From assembly GCF_016587355.1 (NCBI RefSeq), contig NZ_BNJF01000001.1, positions 2,616,501 to 2,680,500 of the forward strand: a stretch of 64,000 nt of DNA, written 5' to 3'. Every line of letters starts with the position of its first letter. The stretch's first letter is position 1. This stretch comes from Ktedonospora formicarum. GTDB lineage: Bacteria > Chloroflexota > Ktedonobacteria > Ktedonobacterales > Ktedonobacteraceae. The notes under the pieces were generated by a model. That model had not been told where the DNA came from. It made no database searches and saw only the letters and a list, made by a program, of their open reading frames with translations. The position numbers and the translations under genes were made by a program. This document shows positions 52,019 through 61,325 of the stretch, piece after piece.

Positions 52019-52072
52019 AGAGTGAAGGGGAATGTGCGTGAAAAATGTTACGCGCACATTCCCCTTCACTCT
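52019..52072 (+). terminator. 20-bp-stem terminator after the S9 peptidase
   Basis: Arms 52019-52038 and 52053-52072 pair perfectly around a 14-base loop. Confidence 0.85.
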
Positions 52073-52216
52073 AAGGTTTGCTTCACCGAGCGATTCCACT
52101 GCCTGAACCAATTTGGAATACACTATCGATAGATAGAACTTTCTTGCCAAAAAGACAAAAATATATTATGGTAGTTTAAAAGAGAATAACCACCATTAGA
52201 GATTGTGAGGTTACAC

Positions 52217-52759
52217 GTGCGTGTTGCGGTAGGATCGCGAAACCCGGTCAAGATAGAGGCCGTGGCGCTGGCATTCAAGCGCATCTGGCCTGAGCAGGAA
52301 TGGGAAGTGAGTGGTATTGATGTGAGATCAGGAGTAGGAGCCCAGCCCATGAGCGATGAAGAGAGTATTCGCGGCGCGCGTAACCGGGCTGTAAGAGCAC
52401 TTGAAGCGCTAGGAGCAGACTATGGCGTCGGACTAGAGGGTGGGCTGCAAGAGACTGGCGGCATATGGTTTGACTGTGGCTGGATCGTGGTCACCGACAG
52501 CAAAGGACATCAGGGAACAGGCGCCACCATTAAACTCGTCGTGCCGGAAGCCATGCTCAAGATGATCCGCGAAGGAATGGAGCTAGGAGATGTGATTGAT
52601 ACCATCTTCGAGCGCCAGAACAGCAAACAAGCTGAAGGCCACTTTGGTCTGATGACGGGAAATGCCCTGACGCGTGCCAGTTGTTACTCTGATGGCGTGG
52701 TAGCGGCGCTGGCACGCTTTGTGCATCCCCACCTCTTTCCCGAATCGAAAGAGAAATAG
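52217..52759 (+). CDS. YjjX-family inosine/xanthosine triphosphatase
   Basis: Members of the YjjX (DUF84) family hydrolyse ITP and XTP, cleaning the nucleotide pool of oxidised or deaminated purines. The N-terminal VAVGSRNPVKIEAV and the central GVGLEGG...W..CGW, then GTGATIKL.VP and KQAEGHFGLMTGN.LTR match the family. GTG 52217 is chosen: GTGAGG lies seven bases upstream and the protein then begins as other family members do. At 180 residues the length is normal. The gap to the next gene is only about 60 bp, so they could share a transcript. Confidence 0.88.
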   Translation: MRVAVGSRNPVKIEAVALAFKRIWPEQEWEVSGIDVRSGVGAQPMSDEESIRGARNRAVRALEALGADYGVGLEGGLQETGGIWFDCGWIVVTDSKGHQGTGATIKLVVPEAMLKMIREGMELGDVIDTIFERQNSKQAEGHFGLMTGNALTRASCYSDGVVAALARFVHPHLFPESKEK

Positions 52760-52822
52760 GATGTTCGCCTAATCCACTGCATTGGCAAGTGAATTGTTAT
52801 TTCAACAGGGATGGAAACGTTC

Positions 52823-53917
52823 ATGAAGAGACAAGCCCTCTCAAGGATAGAGAGAGCCTTGCTGCTCCTTCTAGCGCTCATCGGGGTCAACCTGTTCACA
52901 GGTGGCACGGCGCATGCGACCAGCATTACCACCGCCACCTGGCCGGTTTACACACCAGGGAGCAGTGGCAAAAACGTACGCGCCATTCAATATCTGCTGA
53001 AGGATCAGGGTTACTCTCTGGACCTTACCAGCACATATGATCAAGCGACTGGTATAGCACTCAAGAACTTTCAGGCCAAGAACAATTTGCGCACAGACGG
53101 CATCGTGGGAGCATTAACCTGGCCCAAACTCATCAAAGCGGGCAAGCTTAGAGATCAGGGCTACGCGATTATGGCGCTCCAATACTTATTAAACCGCGCT
53201 GGTTTCACACTCAACGATGATGGCATATTTAGTCCAGAGACAGAGAAGGTCGTGCGTAAATATCAGCAACACACGGGGCTAAACACTGATGGAGTGGCTG
53301 GTATCCGCACATGGATGAGCCTCCTCACAACAACCGCGACACAGGAGAAAAGCAACCATATCGGTCAGTTTCGGACCAGTACAACCACATCCAAGCCATC
53401 ACATCCAAGCACAACAAACAAAGCTTCCAGCAGCAGCCTTCATGGCCTTTACGGTTTGGATCAGAAGCCAACTATCAACGCAACATTTATCAATCGGGTG
53501 CTGGCATACTATCACTCCCCGGCTCAAGGGCTAGGACAAACGATTTATGACAATGGCGTAAAGTACGGCATTGATCCAGCCTTCGCTCTGGCCTTTTTTG
53601 GGCATGAGAGCTCTTTTGGCCTCTATGGCATCGCTGTGGAGACGCACAGCCTGGGCAATATTCGTTGTACCGCCGGCTATATTTGCCTCGCCACTGAGGG
53701 AAATGGAAGTTTCCGCAAATATGGTTCCTGGTCTGAAGGCATTGAAGATTGGTATCGACTGATCCGCGAGCTATATCTGGATCAGAATCACCTGTATACC
53801 ATAACTCAGATTGTACCTGTTTACGCTCCCCAGGCCGATCACAACAATGAGCACGTCTACATTGAGTATATCGAAGAGCACATTCAGATCTGGCGTGATG
53901 ATCAGATCTACGCCTAG
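52823..53917 (+). CDS. secreted wall hydrolase with two peptidoglycan-binding domains
   Basis: The product of about 364 residues begins with a signal peptide (LLLLLALIGVNLFTGGTAHA). Two PG_binding_1 domains follow (GKNVRAIQYLLKDQGY...TGIALKNFQAKNNL.TDGIVGALTW and IMALQYLLNRAGF...VRKYQQHTGLNTDGVAG). After a Ser/Thr linker comes a domain with IDPAFALAFFGHESSFG and THSLGNIRC, similar to glucosaminidase/lysozyme-type enzymes; the Glu in GHESSFG is the likely catalytic acid. The substrate should be the cell wall. ATG 52811 is an alternative start. It follows the YjjX-type gene. Confidence 0.85.
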   Translation: MKRQALSRIERALLLLLALIGVNLFTGGTAHATSITTATWPVYTPGSSGKNVRAIQYLLKDQGYSLDLTSTYDQATGIALKNFQAKNNLRTDGIVGALTWPKLIKAGKLRDQGYAIMALQYLLNRAGFTLNDDGIFSPETEKVVRKYQQHTGLNTDGVAGIRTWMSLLTTTATQEKSNHIGQFRTSTTTSKPSHPSTTNKASSSSLHGLYGLDQKPTINATFINRVLAYYHSPAQGLGQTIYDNGVKYGIDPAFALAFFGHESSFGLYGIAVETHSLGNIRCTAGYICLATEGNGSFRKYGSWSEGIEDWYRLIRELYLDQNHLYTITQIVPVYAPQADHNNEHVYIEYIEEHIQIWRDDQIYA

Positions 53918-53959
53918 TAACGAGTAAGATCAAGATAGTATGTAGCCCTGTAATTAAGA

Positions 53960-54008
53960 GGGTATGTGTAAATGGTGAGATGGCTTAGCCTACCATTTAC
54001 GCATACCC
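53960..54008 (+). terminator. 17-bp-stem terminator
   Basis: gggtatgtgtaaatggt pairs with its near-complement at 53992-54008, with one mismatch, after the wall hydrolase gene. Confidence 0.8.
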
Positions 54009-54137
54009 CCTTACACATTACGGTACCAGGATGCGCCAGGCATGGCTCCAGTAATCAAATATGATATATACTGATCGTATTAACTTCTCACTTACTTAGA
54101 AATATATATACATTGCCCTCAGGAGGTCACATTCTTT

Positions 54138-54641
54138 ATGTCCGATACACCAGCACAAGAGCAAAACGGTGCGGAGCAACTACCATCGATGGACCCCAAC
54201 TTCCGCCCCATCACCAGGACAGAACGGCGCAACATCTGGCTGAAAGAATATGGGGAGCAGGATATTGCCCTGCAATTCTGGATCAAGCTTGCGGAGCAGA
54301 CAAATCAAGAATTCCCAGTCATGCTTCAGATGTCAGGTCAGCTCATCTTTGGTTCGATAATCAGCACCCTGACCTATGCGCGCTTTCATATTGAGCTATA
54401 TGAGGAAATGTATCGTCAGGAGGACCCCGACACAGCCGACTTCTTACGGGAGTTTTATACAAATCTGGTGCCGCCAGCCGACCAACCCGAAGTCGGACCT
54501 GCCGGACTGCCAGTGCTCTTTGAGTACGTTCATTTACGTAACATTACCATTTTAAGTGGTGGGCATAAGACGAAGTTGCCCTACTGGCGTGGGCGTCTAA
54601 ATGCGATTGAAGCATTTGTTTTAGGTGCGACGACCGAATAA
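54138..54641 (+). CDS. hypothetical protein
   Basis: A 167-residue soluble protein of unknown family. It begins with a polar 30-residue stretch, followed by RTERRNIWLKEYGEQDIALQF and a helical core with many aromatics. It has no cysteine or signal peptide. AGGAGG lies 11 bases before the ATG. It has its own terminator, so it is likely a single-gene unit between two wall-related genes; no function can be given. Confidence 0.65.
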   Translation: MSDTPAQEQNGAEQLPSMDPNFRPITRTERRNIWLKEYGEQDIALQFWIKLAEQTNQEFPVMLQMSGQLIFGSIISTLTYARFHIELYEEMYRQEDPDTADFLREFYTNLVPPADQPEVGPAGLPVLFEYVHLRNITILSGGHKTKLPYWRGRLNAIEAFVLGATTE

Positions 54642-54652
54642 ACAGAGAGCGG

Positions 54653-54690
54653 GTGTTGTACGCCATCTACTAGCCCATGGCGTACAACAC
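54653..54690. terminator. 14-bp-stem bidirectional terminator
   Basis: gtgttgtacgccat pairs with its complement at 54677-54690, between the convergent hypothetical and L,D-transpeptidase genes. Confidence 0.8.
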
Positions 54691-54697
54691 TATCTAG

Positions 54698-55216
54698 TTA
54701 GGGTTGAATAATTACTGGTGTCCCAATAGGAGCCCAATTATACAGCCATTTCGCTGCATCCAGAGGCATACCTACACAGCCATGAGAGCTATGATTATCG
54801 TCAGTCTCATCCGGTCCAAATTGTGTAATCCAGGTCGCGTCATGCAGGAAGTAGCCTCCATCTTTAAAAGCCAAAGCATAGTTAATATGTGTTGGGGGAT
54901 AATAATAAGGCGACCCTTTAGGCCAGGGGGAATTAAAGGTTGTCGGGCTAAGTTTCTGCAAAACGCTGAATTTTCCGGTTGGGGTTTCCAATCCCTTACG
55001 CCCAGTTGTCACCAGGGTATCAAATACCTCCTCATCACCTTCATAAGCAACTAATTCTCTATCCGAAATGTCTACGACAATCTTCTTCGCTGATTCAGAG
55101 TTACTATTATCTTGTGCATGCACCGCACGCATAGTCAGGGGTAGAATCGCAATGCTTAGCAAGAAACAAAAGACTATAATCGATATAAAGAGAAAACGCT
55201 TAGAGCCTATTTTCAT
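54698..55216 (-). CDS. L,D-transpeptidase (YkuD domain)
   Basis: This wall enzyme makes 3-3 cross-links or attaches proteins to peptidoglycan. The 172 residues start with a secretion signal or anchor (FLFISIIVFCFLLSIAILPLT), then the YkuD domain: VVDISDRELVAYEGDEEV, TPTGKFSVL, and the active-site HSSHGCVGMP, where the Cys acts as nucleophile. ATG 55216 is chosen because GGAG lies six bases upstream; an open frame continues further but has no ribosome-binding site. It has no neighbour in an operon. Confidence 0.92.
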   Translation of the reverse strand: MKIGSKRFLFISIIVFCFLLSIAILPLTMRAVHAQDNSNSESAKKIVVDISDRELVAYEGDEEVFDTLVTTGRKGLETPTGKFSVLQKLSPTTFNSPWPKGSPYYYPPTHINYALAFKDGGYFLHDATWITQFGPDETDDNHSSHGCVGMPLDAAKWLYNWAPIGTPVIIQP

Positions 55217-55531
55217 AGTATTCTCCGCTCCTTCCATGCACTTCAATGCACAAAAGTCACCATTTCCACACAATCCACCACGCACAGGCAAACAACAATC
55301 CAAACTGCCTGAAAACCTGTACGCTCCTTTCATCTTATAAGAATAAGGGCGAATGATATTGTCTATAGGGGGAAACAACTATCTTCTCAATATCTAGGGG
55401 ATATAGGCACAGAATGAGTTGTAATCATCAATTACGCATCATCCGTAACCGCCCTTATTCGTAAGGCTTGCTAGTAAGGTAACATCAATAACGTTACATA
55501 TATATTTTGCCTGAGCTAACAAGCTCATCAA

Positions 55532-55595
55532 TAAGAGCGAAAAAGAGAGGCTAAAGGATTGCGCGTAATCCTTTAGCCTCTCTTTTTCGCTCTTA
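55532..55595. terminator. 29-bp-stem hairpin in a gap between two leftward genes
   Basis: Arms 55532-55560 and 55567-55595 pair perfectly around the loop gcgcgt. It follows the uracil-DNA glycosylase gene (stop at 55703) on the minus strand. It is the longest stem in the window. Confidence 0.85.
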
Positions 55596-55702
55596 CTCAC
55601 GCCTTAGACAAAAACCTGAGTGTGCTCTTATTGAAATGCACCCCAACACTGCCTGAACGTTAGCTAGTCGCGGCAGCGCGGTGTTGGTTTTTGCATAAGA
55701 CC

Positions 55703-56344
55703 TTAGAAAAGTGATAGTTGCTGTGGGGGCTCTTCTTTGGGTTTGGGTGGAGTAACGCTTTTAGGAGCCACGGCCGCCATGCGTTCGGCTTCAGCGATTA
55801 CCAGGGGTATTTTCTTAAAATCTTCACGAATCACATTCTTAAGGCTAGCTTGATGGAGTCCTGCCGCTGGATGATACATTGCAATACAGATATAGCCAGC
55901 GTCCTTCTTGCGCGCCCGTCCATGAATCGCGCTAATTCTCTCATTGCCAAAGAACTTTGCCATGGAGAAGCGCCCCAGAGTAACAATTACATTTGGCTTC
56001 AGAGCTTCAATCTGACGATCTAGATAATCATCGCAAGCTGAGATCTCCTCGGGTTGAGGATCACGGTTCTGTGGGGGGCGACATTTGACAACGTTCGTGA
56101 TAAAGACATCAGAGCGTTTAAGATTGATGCTAGCCAGAAGTTCATCGAGGAATTGTCCTGCGGGACCCACGAATGGTCGTCCTTGTTTATCTTCGTGGAA
56201 GCCAGGGCCTTCGCCAATAAAAAGAATTTTGGCGCTGGTGCTACCTTCGCCGGGAACGGCCCGAGTTCGACCTTTGCAGAGATTACATTTGGAACAGGTA
56301 GAAACCTCTGCTGCTACCTCTCTCAGTGTTTCCTCTGATGACAT
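55703..56344 (-). CDS. family 4 uracil-DNA glycosylase with C-terminal clamp-binding motif
   Basis: This enzyme removes uracil from DNA and carries a 4Fe-4S cluster. Cysteines sit as CSKCNLC near the N-terminus, then NVVKCRPPQNRDP and EISACDDYL; the active-site GEGPGFHEDKQGRPFVGPAGQ and the MYHPAA loop are standard. The last residues, QQLSLF, match the bacterial sliding-clamp-binding motif QL[SD]LF at the very C-terminus, suggesting direct docking on DnaN. The linker before it is Pro/Lys-rich. Of 213 residues, all family positions seem intact. ATG 56344 is used. Confidence 0.95.
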   Translation of the reverse strand: MSSEETLREVAAEVSTCSKCNLCKGRTRAVPGEGSTSAKILFIGEGPGFHEDKQGRPFVGPAGQFLDELLASINLKRSDVFITNVVKCRPPQNRDPQPEEISACDDYLDRQIEALKPNVIVTLGRFSMAKFFGNERISAIHGRARKKDAGYICIAMYHPAAGLHQASLKNVIREDFKKIPLVIAEAERMAAVAPKSVTPPKPKEEPPQQLSLF

Positions 56345-56533
56345 AGCATATACCTCATTTTCCTAACACCTCGGGAATTTATTCTTGCGGAGACATCGCC
56401 TTCCCAAGGTACACCTACATATGTAATATGCAGGTACTTCGAATTATCTGCACCAATATGTGAAAGAACCGCCGCGCGAAAACAATTTGGGCGACACAAG
56501 GTCGCCCAAATCTTTATTTGTTTTTGATTGTAA

Positions 56534-58942
56534 TTACCAGCGGCGATCAGTCGAGCGCTGACCAAAACCACCATCACGGCGTGGACCACTGGGTGAGCGA
56601 TTTGGCCCCCCCATTGGACGGCGCTGACCGAAACCACGGTCACCACCACCGCTATAACCGCCACGGTCACCACCGCGATCACCGCCATAGCCACCACGAC
56701 CACCGCTATAACCGCCACGGTCACCATAGCCACCACCCATGCGCCCGCCAGAAGACGAACCTTCGCGGCTACCATAACCACCACGACTACCGCCGGGGCC
56801 ACCACGACCACGACCACCGCGATCGCTCTCAATCTCGGCCTGGCTGGGCATTTCACCGCTTAACGCAGCACGGCGCGACAGATTAACGCGGCCCTGACCA
56901 TCGACCTCAATCACCATCACGGTGATTTCGTCGCCGATAGAGACCACATCTTCAGGGCGCATTACCTGATAATCAGCAAGCTGCGAGGTGCGTACCAGAC
57001 CCTCTTTACCAGGGAGAATTTCGACGAAGCAGCCGAAATCGACAAGGCGGCGTACTGTTCCGGTATAGATGCGACCAACCTCAACCTCTTCGGTCAGGGC
57101 GCGAACGGAATCCATCGCACGCTGCATGGCCTCACCAGAGGTCGCCGAGATGTTGACAGTACCATCATCCTCGATATCAATCTTCGCGCCGCTCTCGTCC
57201 TGAATCTTGCGGATCATCTTACCGCCTGGTCCGATCACTGCGCCAATCTTGTCGGGATTGATCTTGATACTCTGAATACGTGGCGCGTAGCTGGAGAGGT
57301 CCTCGCGTGGCGCGTCAATAGCGTCCAGCATCTTCTCCATGATAAACATGCGGCCTTCGCGTGCCTGCTCAAGAGCTTTCGCCATAATTTCGTACGTGAT
57401 TCCCTTGACCTTGATATCCATCTGCAAGGCAGTCACGCCATCAGCCGTACCAGCAACCTTGAAGTCCATATCGCCAAGAGCATCTTCGATACCCTGGATA
57501 TCGGAAAGCACAGACCACTTACCTTCGCGCTCACCCTCGCCAGTAATCAGGCCCATAGCGACGCCTGAGACAGGGGCGTGAATGGGCACACCAGCGTCCA
57601 TCAGCGCGAGAGTTGTGCCACACACAGATCCCATGGAGGTCGAACCATTTGAGGAGAGGATATCCGACACGGTGCGAATGGTGTATGGGAATTCCTCTTG
57701 CGTTGGGATTACTGGCAAGACCGCACGCTCAGCCAGAGCACCGTGACCAATCTCACGACGGCCAGGACCGCGAAGCGGCTTACTCTCACCTGTCGAATAA
57801 GGAGGGAAGTTGTAGTGATGCATGAAGCGCTTGTTCTCATTCAAGCCCAGACCATCGAGAATCTGTTCCTCACCTGGCGACCCTAGAGTTACCACACTCA
57901 ACACCTGTGTTTGACCGCGCGTGAAGAGAGCCGAGCCATGTGTGCGTGGCAGTAAGCCAACCTCGCAGGTAATCTGGCGAATGGTCTTAGTATCGCGACC
58001 ATCGGGACGTACACCTGTATCGAGAATGGTATTTCGCACATAGGACTTCAATTCCTTCTCGTAGAAAGAAATGATTTCCTTCAAGCGGTCAGGGTACTGC
58101 GCGCCTAGTTCCGTTACCAGTTCATCTTGCACCTGGCTCAGTGCTGCCGAGCGTGCGGCTTTATCTGAATTATTGACCGCCGCCTCAAAGCGTGGGCGTA
58201 CGAACTCGGCAACCTTACCTTGAAGCTCCGCATCGGGGGCTGGTGCCTCAAAGACCCGCTTGGGCTTACCACAAGCTTGAACGAGTTTTTCCTGCATCTT
58301 GATAATATCTTGCAGGGCCTCATGACCAAGACGTAGCGCCTCTAGCATCATATCTTCAGGCAGCTCTTTTGCGCCAGCCTCAACCATCATAATCGCGTCA
58401 GCAGTACCAGCAATAGTCAGATCAAGCTTGCTGCGTGACATAGTCGATGCATATGGATTAATCACGAACTGATCATCCACATATCCGACACGGACCGCAC
58501 CAACGGGACCCGAAAAAGGAATATCCGAAATAGAGAGCGCTGCGGACGCACCGACAATGCCCATAATATCGGGATCATTTTCCTGGTCAACGGAGAGAAC
58601 GGTAATCACAATCTGAACGTCGTTGCGATAACCTTTGGGAAAGAGAGGGCGAAGGGGGCGATCAGTAAGTCGGCTGGCAAGAATTGCATGCTCAGTTGCG
58701 CGACCCTCACGCTTAATAAAGCCACCAGGAATTTTACCGGCAGCATACATACGCTCTTCAACATCTACAGTTAACGGGAAAAAGTCAATACCCTCGCGGG
58801 GTTCATCGCTGCCAACCGCAGTTGCCAGGATCACAGTGTCACCATAGCGCACAAGCACTGCGCCACTACTCTGCTCAGCCACGCGACCGGTCTCAATGCT
58901 CATGACACGGCCGCCTATGACGGCTTCTTGACGGTGAATCAT
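56534..58942 (-). CDS. pnp: polynucleotide phosphorylase with an Arg/Gly-rich tail
   Basis: PNPase degrades RNA 3' to 5' with phosphate. The two RNase PH domains ([11 protein letters not shown]...[14 protein letters not shown], and later [18 protein letters not shown]), the KH domain ([21 protein letters not shown]) and the S1 domain ([28 protein letters not shown]) are in order. After S1 comes about 95 residues of Arg/Gly/Ser/Tyr-rich sequence with RGG and GGYGG repeats, far longer than usual tails. ATG 58942 has GGAGG five bases upstream. It follows rpsO by about 400 bp in the same direction, the common rpsO-pnp order. Confidence 0.96.
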   Translation of the reverse strand: MIHRQEAVIGGRVMSIETGRVAEQSSGAVLVRYGDTVILATAVGSDEPREGIDFFPLTVDVEERMYAAGKIPGGFIKREGRATEHAILASRLTDRPLRPLFPKGYRNDVQIVITVLSVDQENDPDIMGIVGASAALSISDIPFSGPVGAVRVGYVDDQFVINPYASTMSRSKLDLTIAGTADAIMMVEAGAKELPEDMMLEALRLGHEALQDIIKMQEKLVQACGKPKRVFEAPAPDAELQGKVAEFVRPRFEAAVNNSDKAARSAALSQVQDELVTELGAQYPDRLKEIISFYEKELKSYVRNTILDTGVRPDGRDTKTIRQITCEVGLLPRTHGSALFTRGQTQVLSVVTLGSPGEEQILDGLGLNENKRFMHHYNFPPYSTGESKPLRGPGRREIGHGALAERAVLPVIPTQEEFPYTIRTVSDILSSNGSTSMGSVCGTTLALMDAGVPIHAPVSGVAMGLITGEGEREGKWSVLSDIQGIEDALGDMDFKVAGTADGVTALQMDIKVKGITYEIMAKALEQAREGRMFIMEKMLDAIDAPREDLSSYAPRIQSIKINPDKIGAVIGPGGKMIRKIQDESGAKIDIEDDGTVNISATSGEAMQRAMDSVRALTEEVEVGRIYTGTVRRLVDFGCFVEILPGKEGLVRTSQLADYQVMRPEDVVSIGDEITVMVIEVDGQGRVNLSRRAALSGEMPSQAEIESDRGGRGRGGPGGSRGGYGSREGSSSGGRMGGGYGDRGGYSGGRGGYGGDRGGDRGGYSGGGDRGFGQRRPMGGPNRSPSGPRRDGGFGQRSTDRRW

Positions 58943-59356
58943 ATTTCCTCCGACTAATAGCACCCGATACCTAAACCAGAAAGTGTGTTAAAGCTCTTCA
59001 AAGAGGATCTGTTATCTTGCCGGCCCATCTCTTCATTCATATAACAACTGGGTGCAAATCGCTTACTTGTGAAATGTACTGTTTTGCGCAAGCATAGCTA
59101 TAAATGATTTAATCGCATCTTCTTAGCTCTAGCGGCGCATGTGTGCTGGTTCGTTCCTGTGTGGGAGAATACAACCCTCTTCTGCCAATCGTCTTCGCTC
59201 GTTCTTTCGTCTCTAGCTTCCTTCAACACAAACAACACAATGACATGAAATCAAACTTGAGGAGAGTAAAGGTGCAGCGGTCGAGCGAACGCTAAGGCGT
59301 GCGCCAGGATTGCGCCGACCGCATCAACCACATCCAAACGGCTTTCGCAGAAACTT
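58943..59356 (-). other. rpsO-pnp intercistronic region
   Basis: About 410 bp without a gene. A hairpin (GCGGTCG at 59277-59283 with CGACCGC at 59316-59322) lies just after the rpsO stop and may terminate or protect rpsO mRNA. The rest probably holds the pnp leader; I see no other clear structure. Confidence 0.45.
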
Positions 59357-59626
59357 TTAACCGCGCAATCCTAATTTAGCAATCAGGGCACGATAGCGTT
59401 CTGGACTTTTCTTACTCAGATATACAAGCAGGCGTCGGCGCTGTCCAACGAGTAAACGCATACCACGTCGTGAGTGCACATCTTGCTTGTTCACCTTGAG
59501 GTGCTCTGTAAGGTTCTTAATCCGAGTGGTCAGGATAGTTACCTGAACTTCAGGAGACCCGGTATCGGTCTCATGCATGCGGGAATCCGCAATCAACTGT
59601 GCTTTATCTTCAACTGTCAAAGCCAC
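59357..59626 (-). CDS. rpsO: 30S ribosomal protein S15
   Basis: S15 binds the central domain of 16S rRNA early in small-subunit assembly. The 89 residues match the family throughout, with the DTGSPEVQV segment, [18 protein letters not shown] and the basic C-terminus. AGGAGGTGAG lies just upstream of the ATG. It has its own good promoter and comes before pnp. Confidence 0.98.
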   Translation of the reverse strand: MALTVEDKAQLIADSRMHETDTGSPEVQVTILTTRIKNLTEHLKVNKQDVHSRRGMRLLVGQRRRLLVYLSKKSPERYRALIAKLGLRG

Positions 59627-59684
59627 GCTTCTAACTCACCTCCTACTGTTTAGGAAATTTGGGATAGACATGATATCTTTCAGC

Positions 59685-59713
59685 ATTATAGCATGGATCA
59701 CTAGAGGGCGCAA
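59685..59713 (-). promoter_or_regulatory. rpsO promoter
   Basis: On the minus strand TTGCGC (59713-59708), 17 bp, TATAAT (59690-59685), about 60 bp before the rpsO start. Confidence 0.75.
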
Positions 59714-59898
59714 TGAAATGCGGCCTGCGGATCAGCTTTTAGTTTGTCAGGGTCACTTTTCTGCAAAAGCCGGATGGAAAGCGTTTGAAGAGCCTTTACT
59801 ATTTCTGGTCAGGCTGAAGGGATTTCCAGCGGAGAAGGGGCCAAACCTCTGCATCGGGGAAAGGGGGAGGTAAAAAGCACACCGTCAATGTTGGAAAG

Positions 59899-59929
59899 GA
59901 GACAGGGATAATTGTATCATCCCTGTCTC
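59899..59929 (-). terminator. terminator after rplL
   Basis: gagacagggat and its complement (59919-59929) form an 11-bp stem just past the rplL stop. It ends the leftward rpl transcript; rpoB does not follow, unlike in many bacteria. Confidence 0.8.
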
Positions 59930-59975
59930 ATGCTTTTGTATCAGTGAAGCTGTTGAAGCTTCAAAGAGAGGAAAG

Positions 59976-60356
59976 TTACTTAATAGTAACTTTCGCGCCA
60001 GCCTCAGCAAGCTTGGCGGCGATGCGCTCGGCCTCTTCCTTGGAGACTGCTTCTTTAACGGGCTTTGGAGCCTCATCAACCACAGCCTTCGCCTCTTTCA
60101 GGCCCAGGCCGGTGAGCTCGCGCACGACCTTAATGACATTGATCTTGTTAGGACCAACCTCGGTGAGAACCGCGTCGAACTCGGTCTTCTCTTCTTCTTT
60201 GGCTGGAGCGGCCTCGCCACCAGTGGTGGGAGCAGCAACGGCAACAGCGGCGGGAGCAGCGCTCACACCCCACTTGTCCTGAAGGGTCTTGCTCAGCTCA
60301 ACGAGCTCAAGGACATTCAACTTTTCGATCTCTGTAATGATGCTCTCAACGGACAT
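59976..60356 (-). CDS. rplL: 50S ribosomal protein L7/L12
   Basis: L7/L12 forms the flexible stalk that recruits translation GTPases. The N-terminal dimerisation domain ([20 protein letters not shown]), an Ala-rich hinge, and the C-terminal domain ([39 protein letters not shown]) are intact over 126 residues. AGGAGG precedes the start. It follows rplJ, the usual operon partner. Confidence 0.98.
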   Translation of the reverse strand: MSVESIITEIEKLNVLELVELSKTLQDKWGVSAAPAAVAVAAPTTGGEAAPAKEEEKTEFDAVLTEVGPNKINVIKVVRELTGLGLKEAKAVVDEAPKPVKEAVSKEEAERIAAKLAEAGAKVTIK

Positions 60357-60465
60357 GTCTAGTTCCTCCTAAGATAGATACCACCTTCCGAAAACCCGGG
60401 CCCTAAACGCCCACCACTCAAGTGGAATTGATTTTTCGTAGAAGACAGTTTGTGAATAAAAATGA

Positions 60466-61011
60466 TTACTCAGCGCTCGCCCCACCCAATTGCTCGGCAT
60501 GGTTCTGCAAGACATAACACAACTCGCGCATAGGAGCGCTAATAACATTGAAGACATTGGACAACGGACCCTGAATGGTACCAACAACCTCAGACTTTAT
60601 CTGGTTTTTGCCACCTTTGATCTTACCAATACCTTCAACCTGCTCGGCGCTCAATGTACGACCAGCAAGAATGCCAGACTTGAGCACGACCACCTTGGAG
60701 TTGCCGGTATAGTCGACAATAGCCTTGGCGGCTGCCACTTCATCATCGTAACCGAAAGCGACGGCAGTTTGACCGTTGAAAATGCTTGTATCAAGCTCGG
60801 TCATATTGTTGCGCTCGCTGGCGATGCGCAGCAGGGTATTCTTCGCGATCTTGAACTCGACACTGGCGTCACGCATTTTCTTGCGCAGATCATTCATGTC
60901 TTTGACCGAAAGTCCCTGTGTCTGGACCAGGATAGCAATAGTCGCGCGGCCCAATTTCTCAGTTAATTCATCGATTGACTGAGCCTTTGCTTGCGTTGGC
61001 ATGTTGCTCAT
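60466..61011 (-). CDS. rplJ: 50S ribosomal protein L10
   Basis: L10 anchors the L7/L12 stalk to 23S rRNA and, in complex with L7/L12, represses its own mRNA. The 181 residues show the family pattern (LTEKLGRATIAILVQTQGLSVKDMNDLRKKMRDA, VAKNTLLRIA-like segment and a C-terminal helix for L12 dimers). A leader with a terminator precedes it. ATG 61011 has AAGGAGG upstream. Confidence 0.97.
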   Translation of the reverse strand: MSNMPTQAKAQSIDELTEKLGRATIAILVQTQGLSVKDMNDLRKKMRDASVEFKIAKNTLLRIASERNNMTELDTSIFNGQTAVAFGYDDEVAAAKAIVDYTGNSKVVVLKSGILAGRTLSAEQVEGIGKIKGGKNQIKSEVVGTIQGPLSNVFNVISAPMRELCYVLQNHAEQLGGASAE

Positions 61012-61073
61012 CCTCCTTTCCCGGAAAGTGAAAATCTATTCGAAACCCCATGATGTAGAACATACAGGGCAAG

Positions 61074-61245
61074 AAAAAAGCCTTCGGAAGCAACCGAAGG
61101 CATGAGGTATTACGTATCTTTATACATGGGCCCACAAGCACACGATACTATGGCTAAGGCTCCACGTTATGACACGCATTCCTCGGCAAGCTGATACCAA
61201 GGGCATCGTTTGAACGCGCTAGGCGTGCTTGCTGTCTTCGGTTGC
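61074..61245 (-). promoter_or_regulatory. L10 leader with terminator and antiterminator
   Basis: On the minus strand a perfect 8-bp hairpin (GCCTTCGG/CCGAAGGC, 61101-61080) followed by six U is an intrinsic terminator before rplJ. Upstream, GCAACCGAAG (61245-61236) is exactly complementary to CTTCGGTTGC in the terminator arm and loop (61099-61090), so the two RNA folds compete. This fits autogenous control by the L10-L12 complex. Confidence 0.75.
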
Positions 61246-61325
61246 GCTTATCTAGAATCTGCTCACACAAGGGTTATCCTGGTGAACAGTGGAAAATTCA
61301 TACAAAAGCGATTTACGTTATAAAA

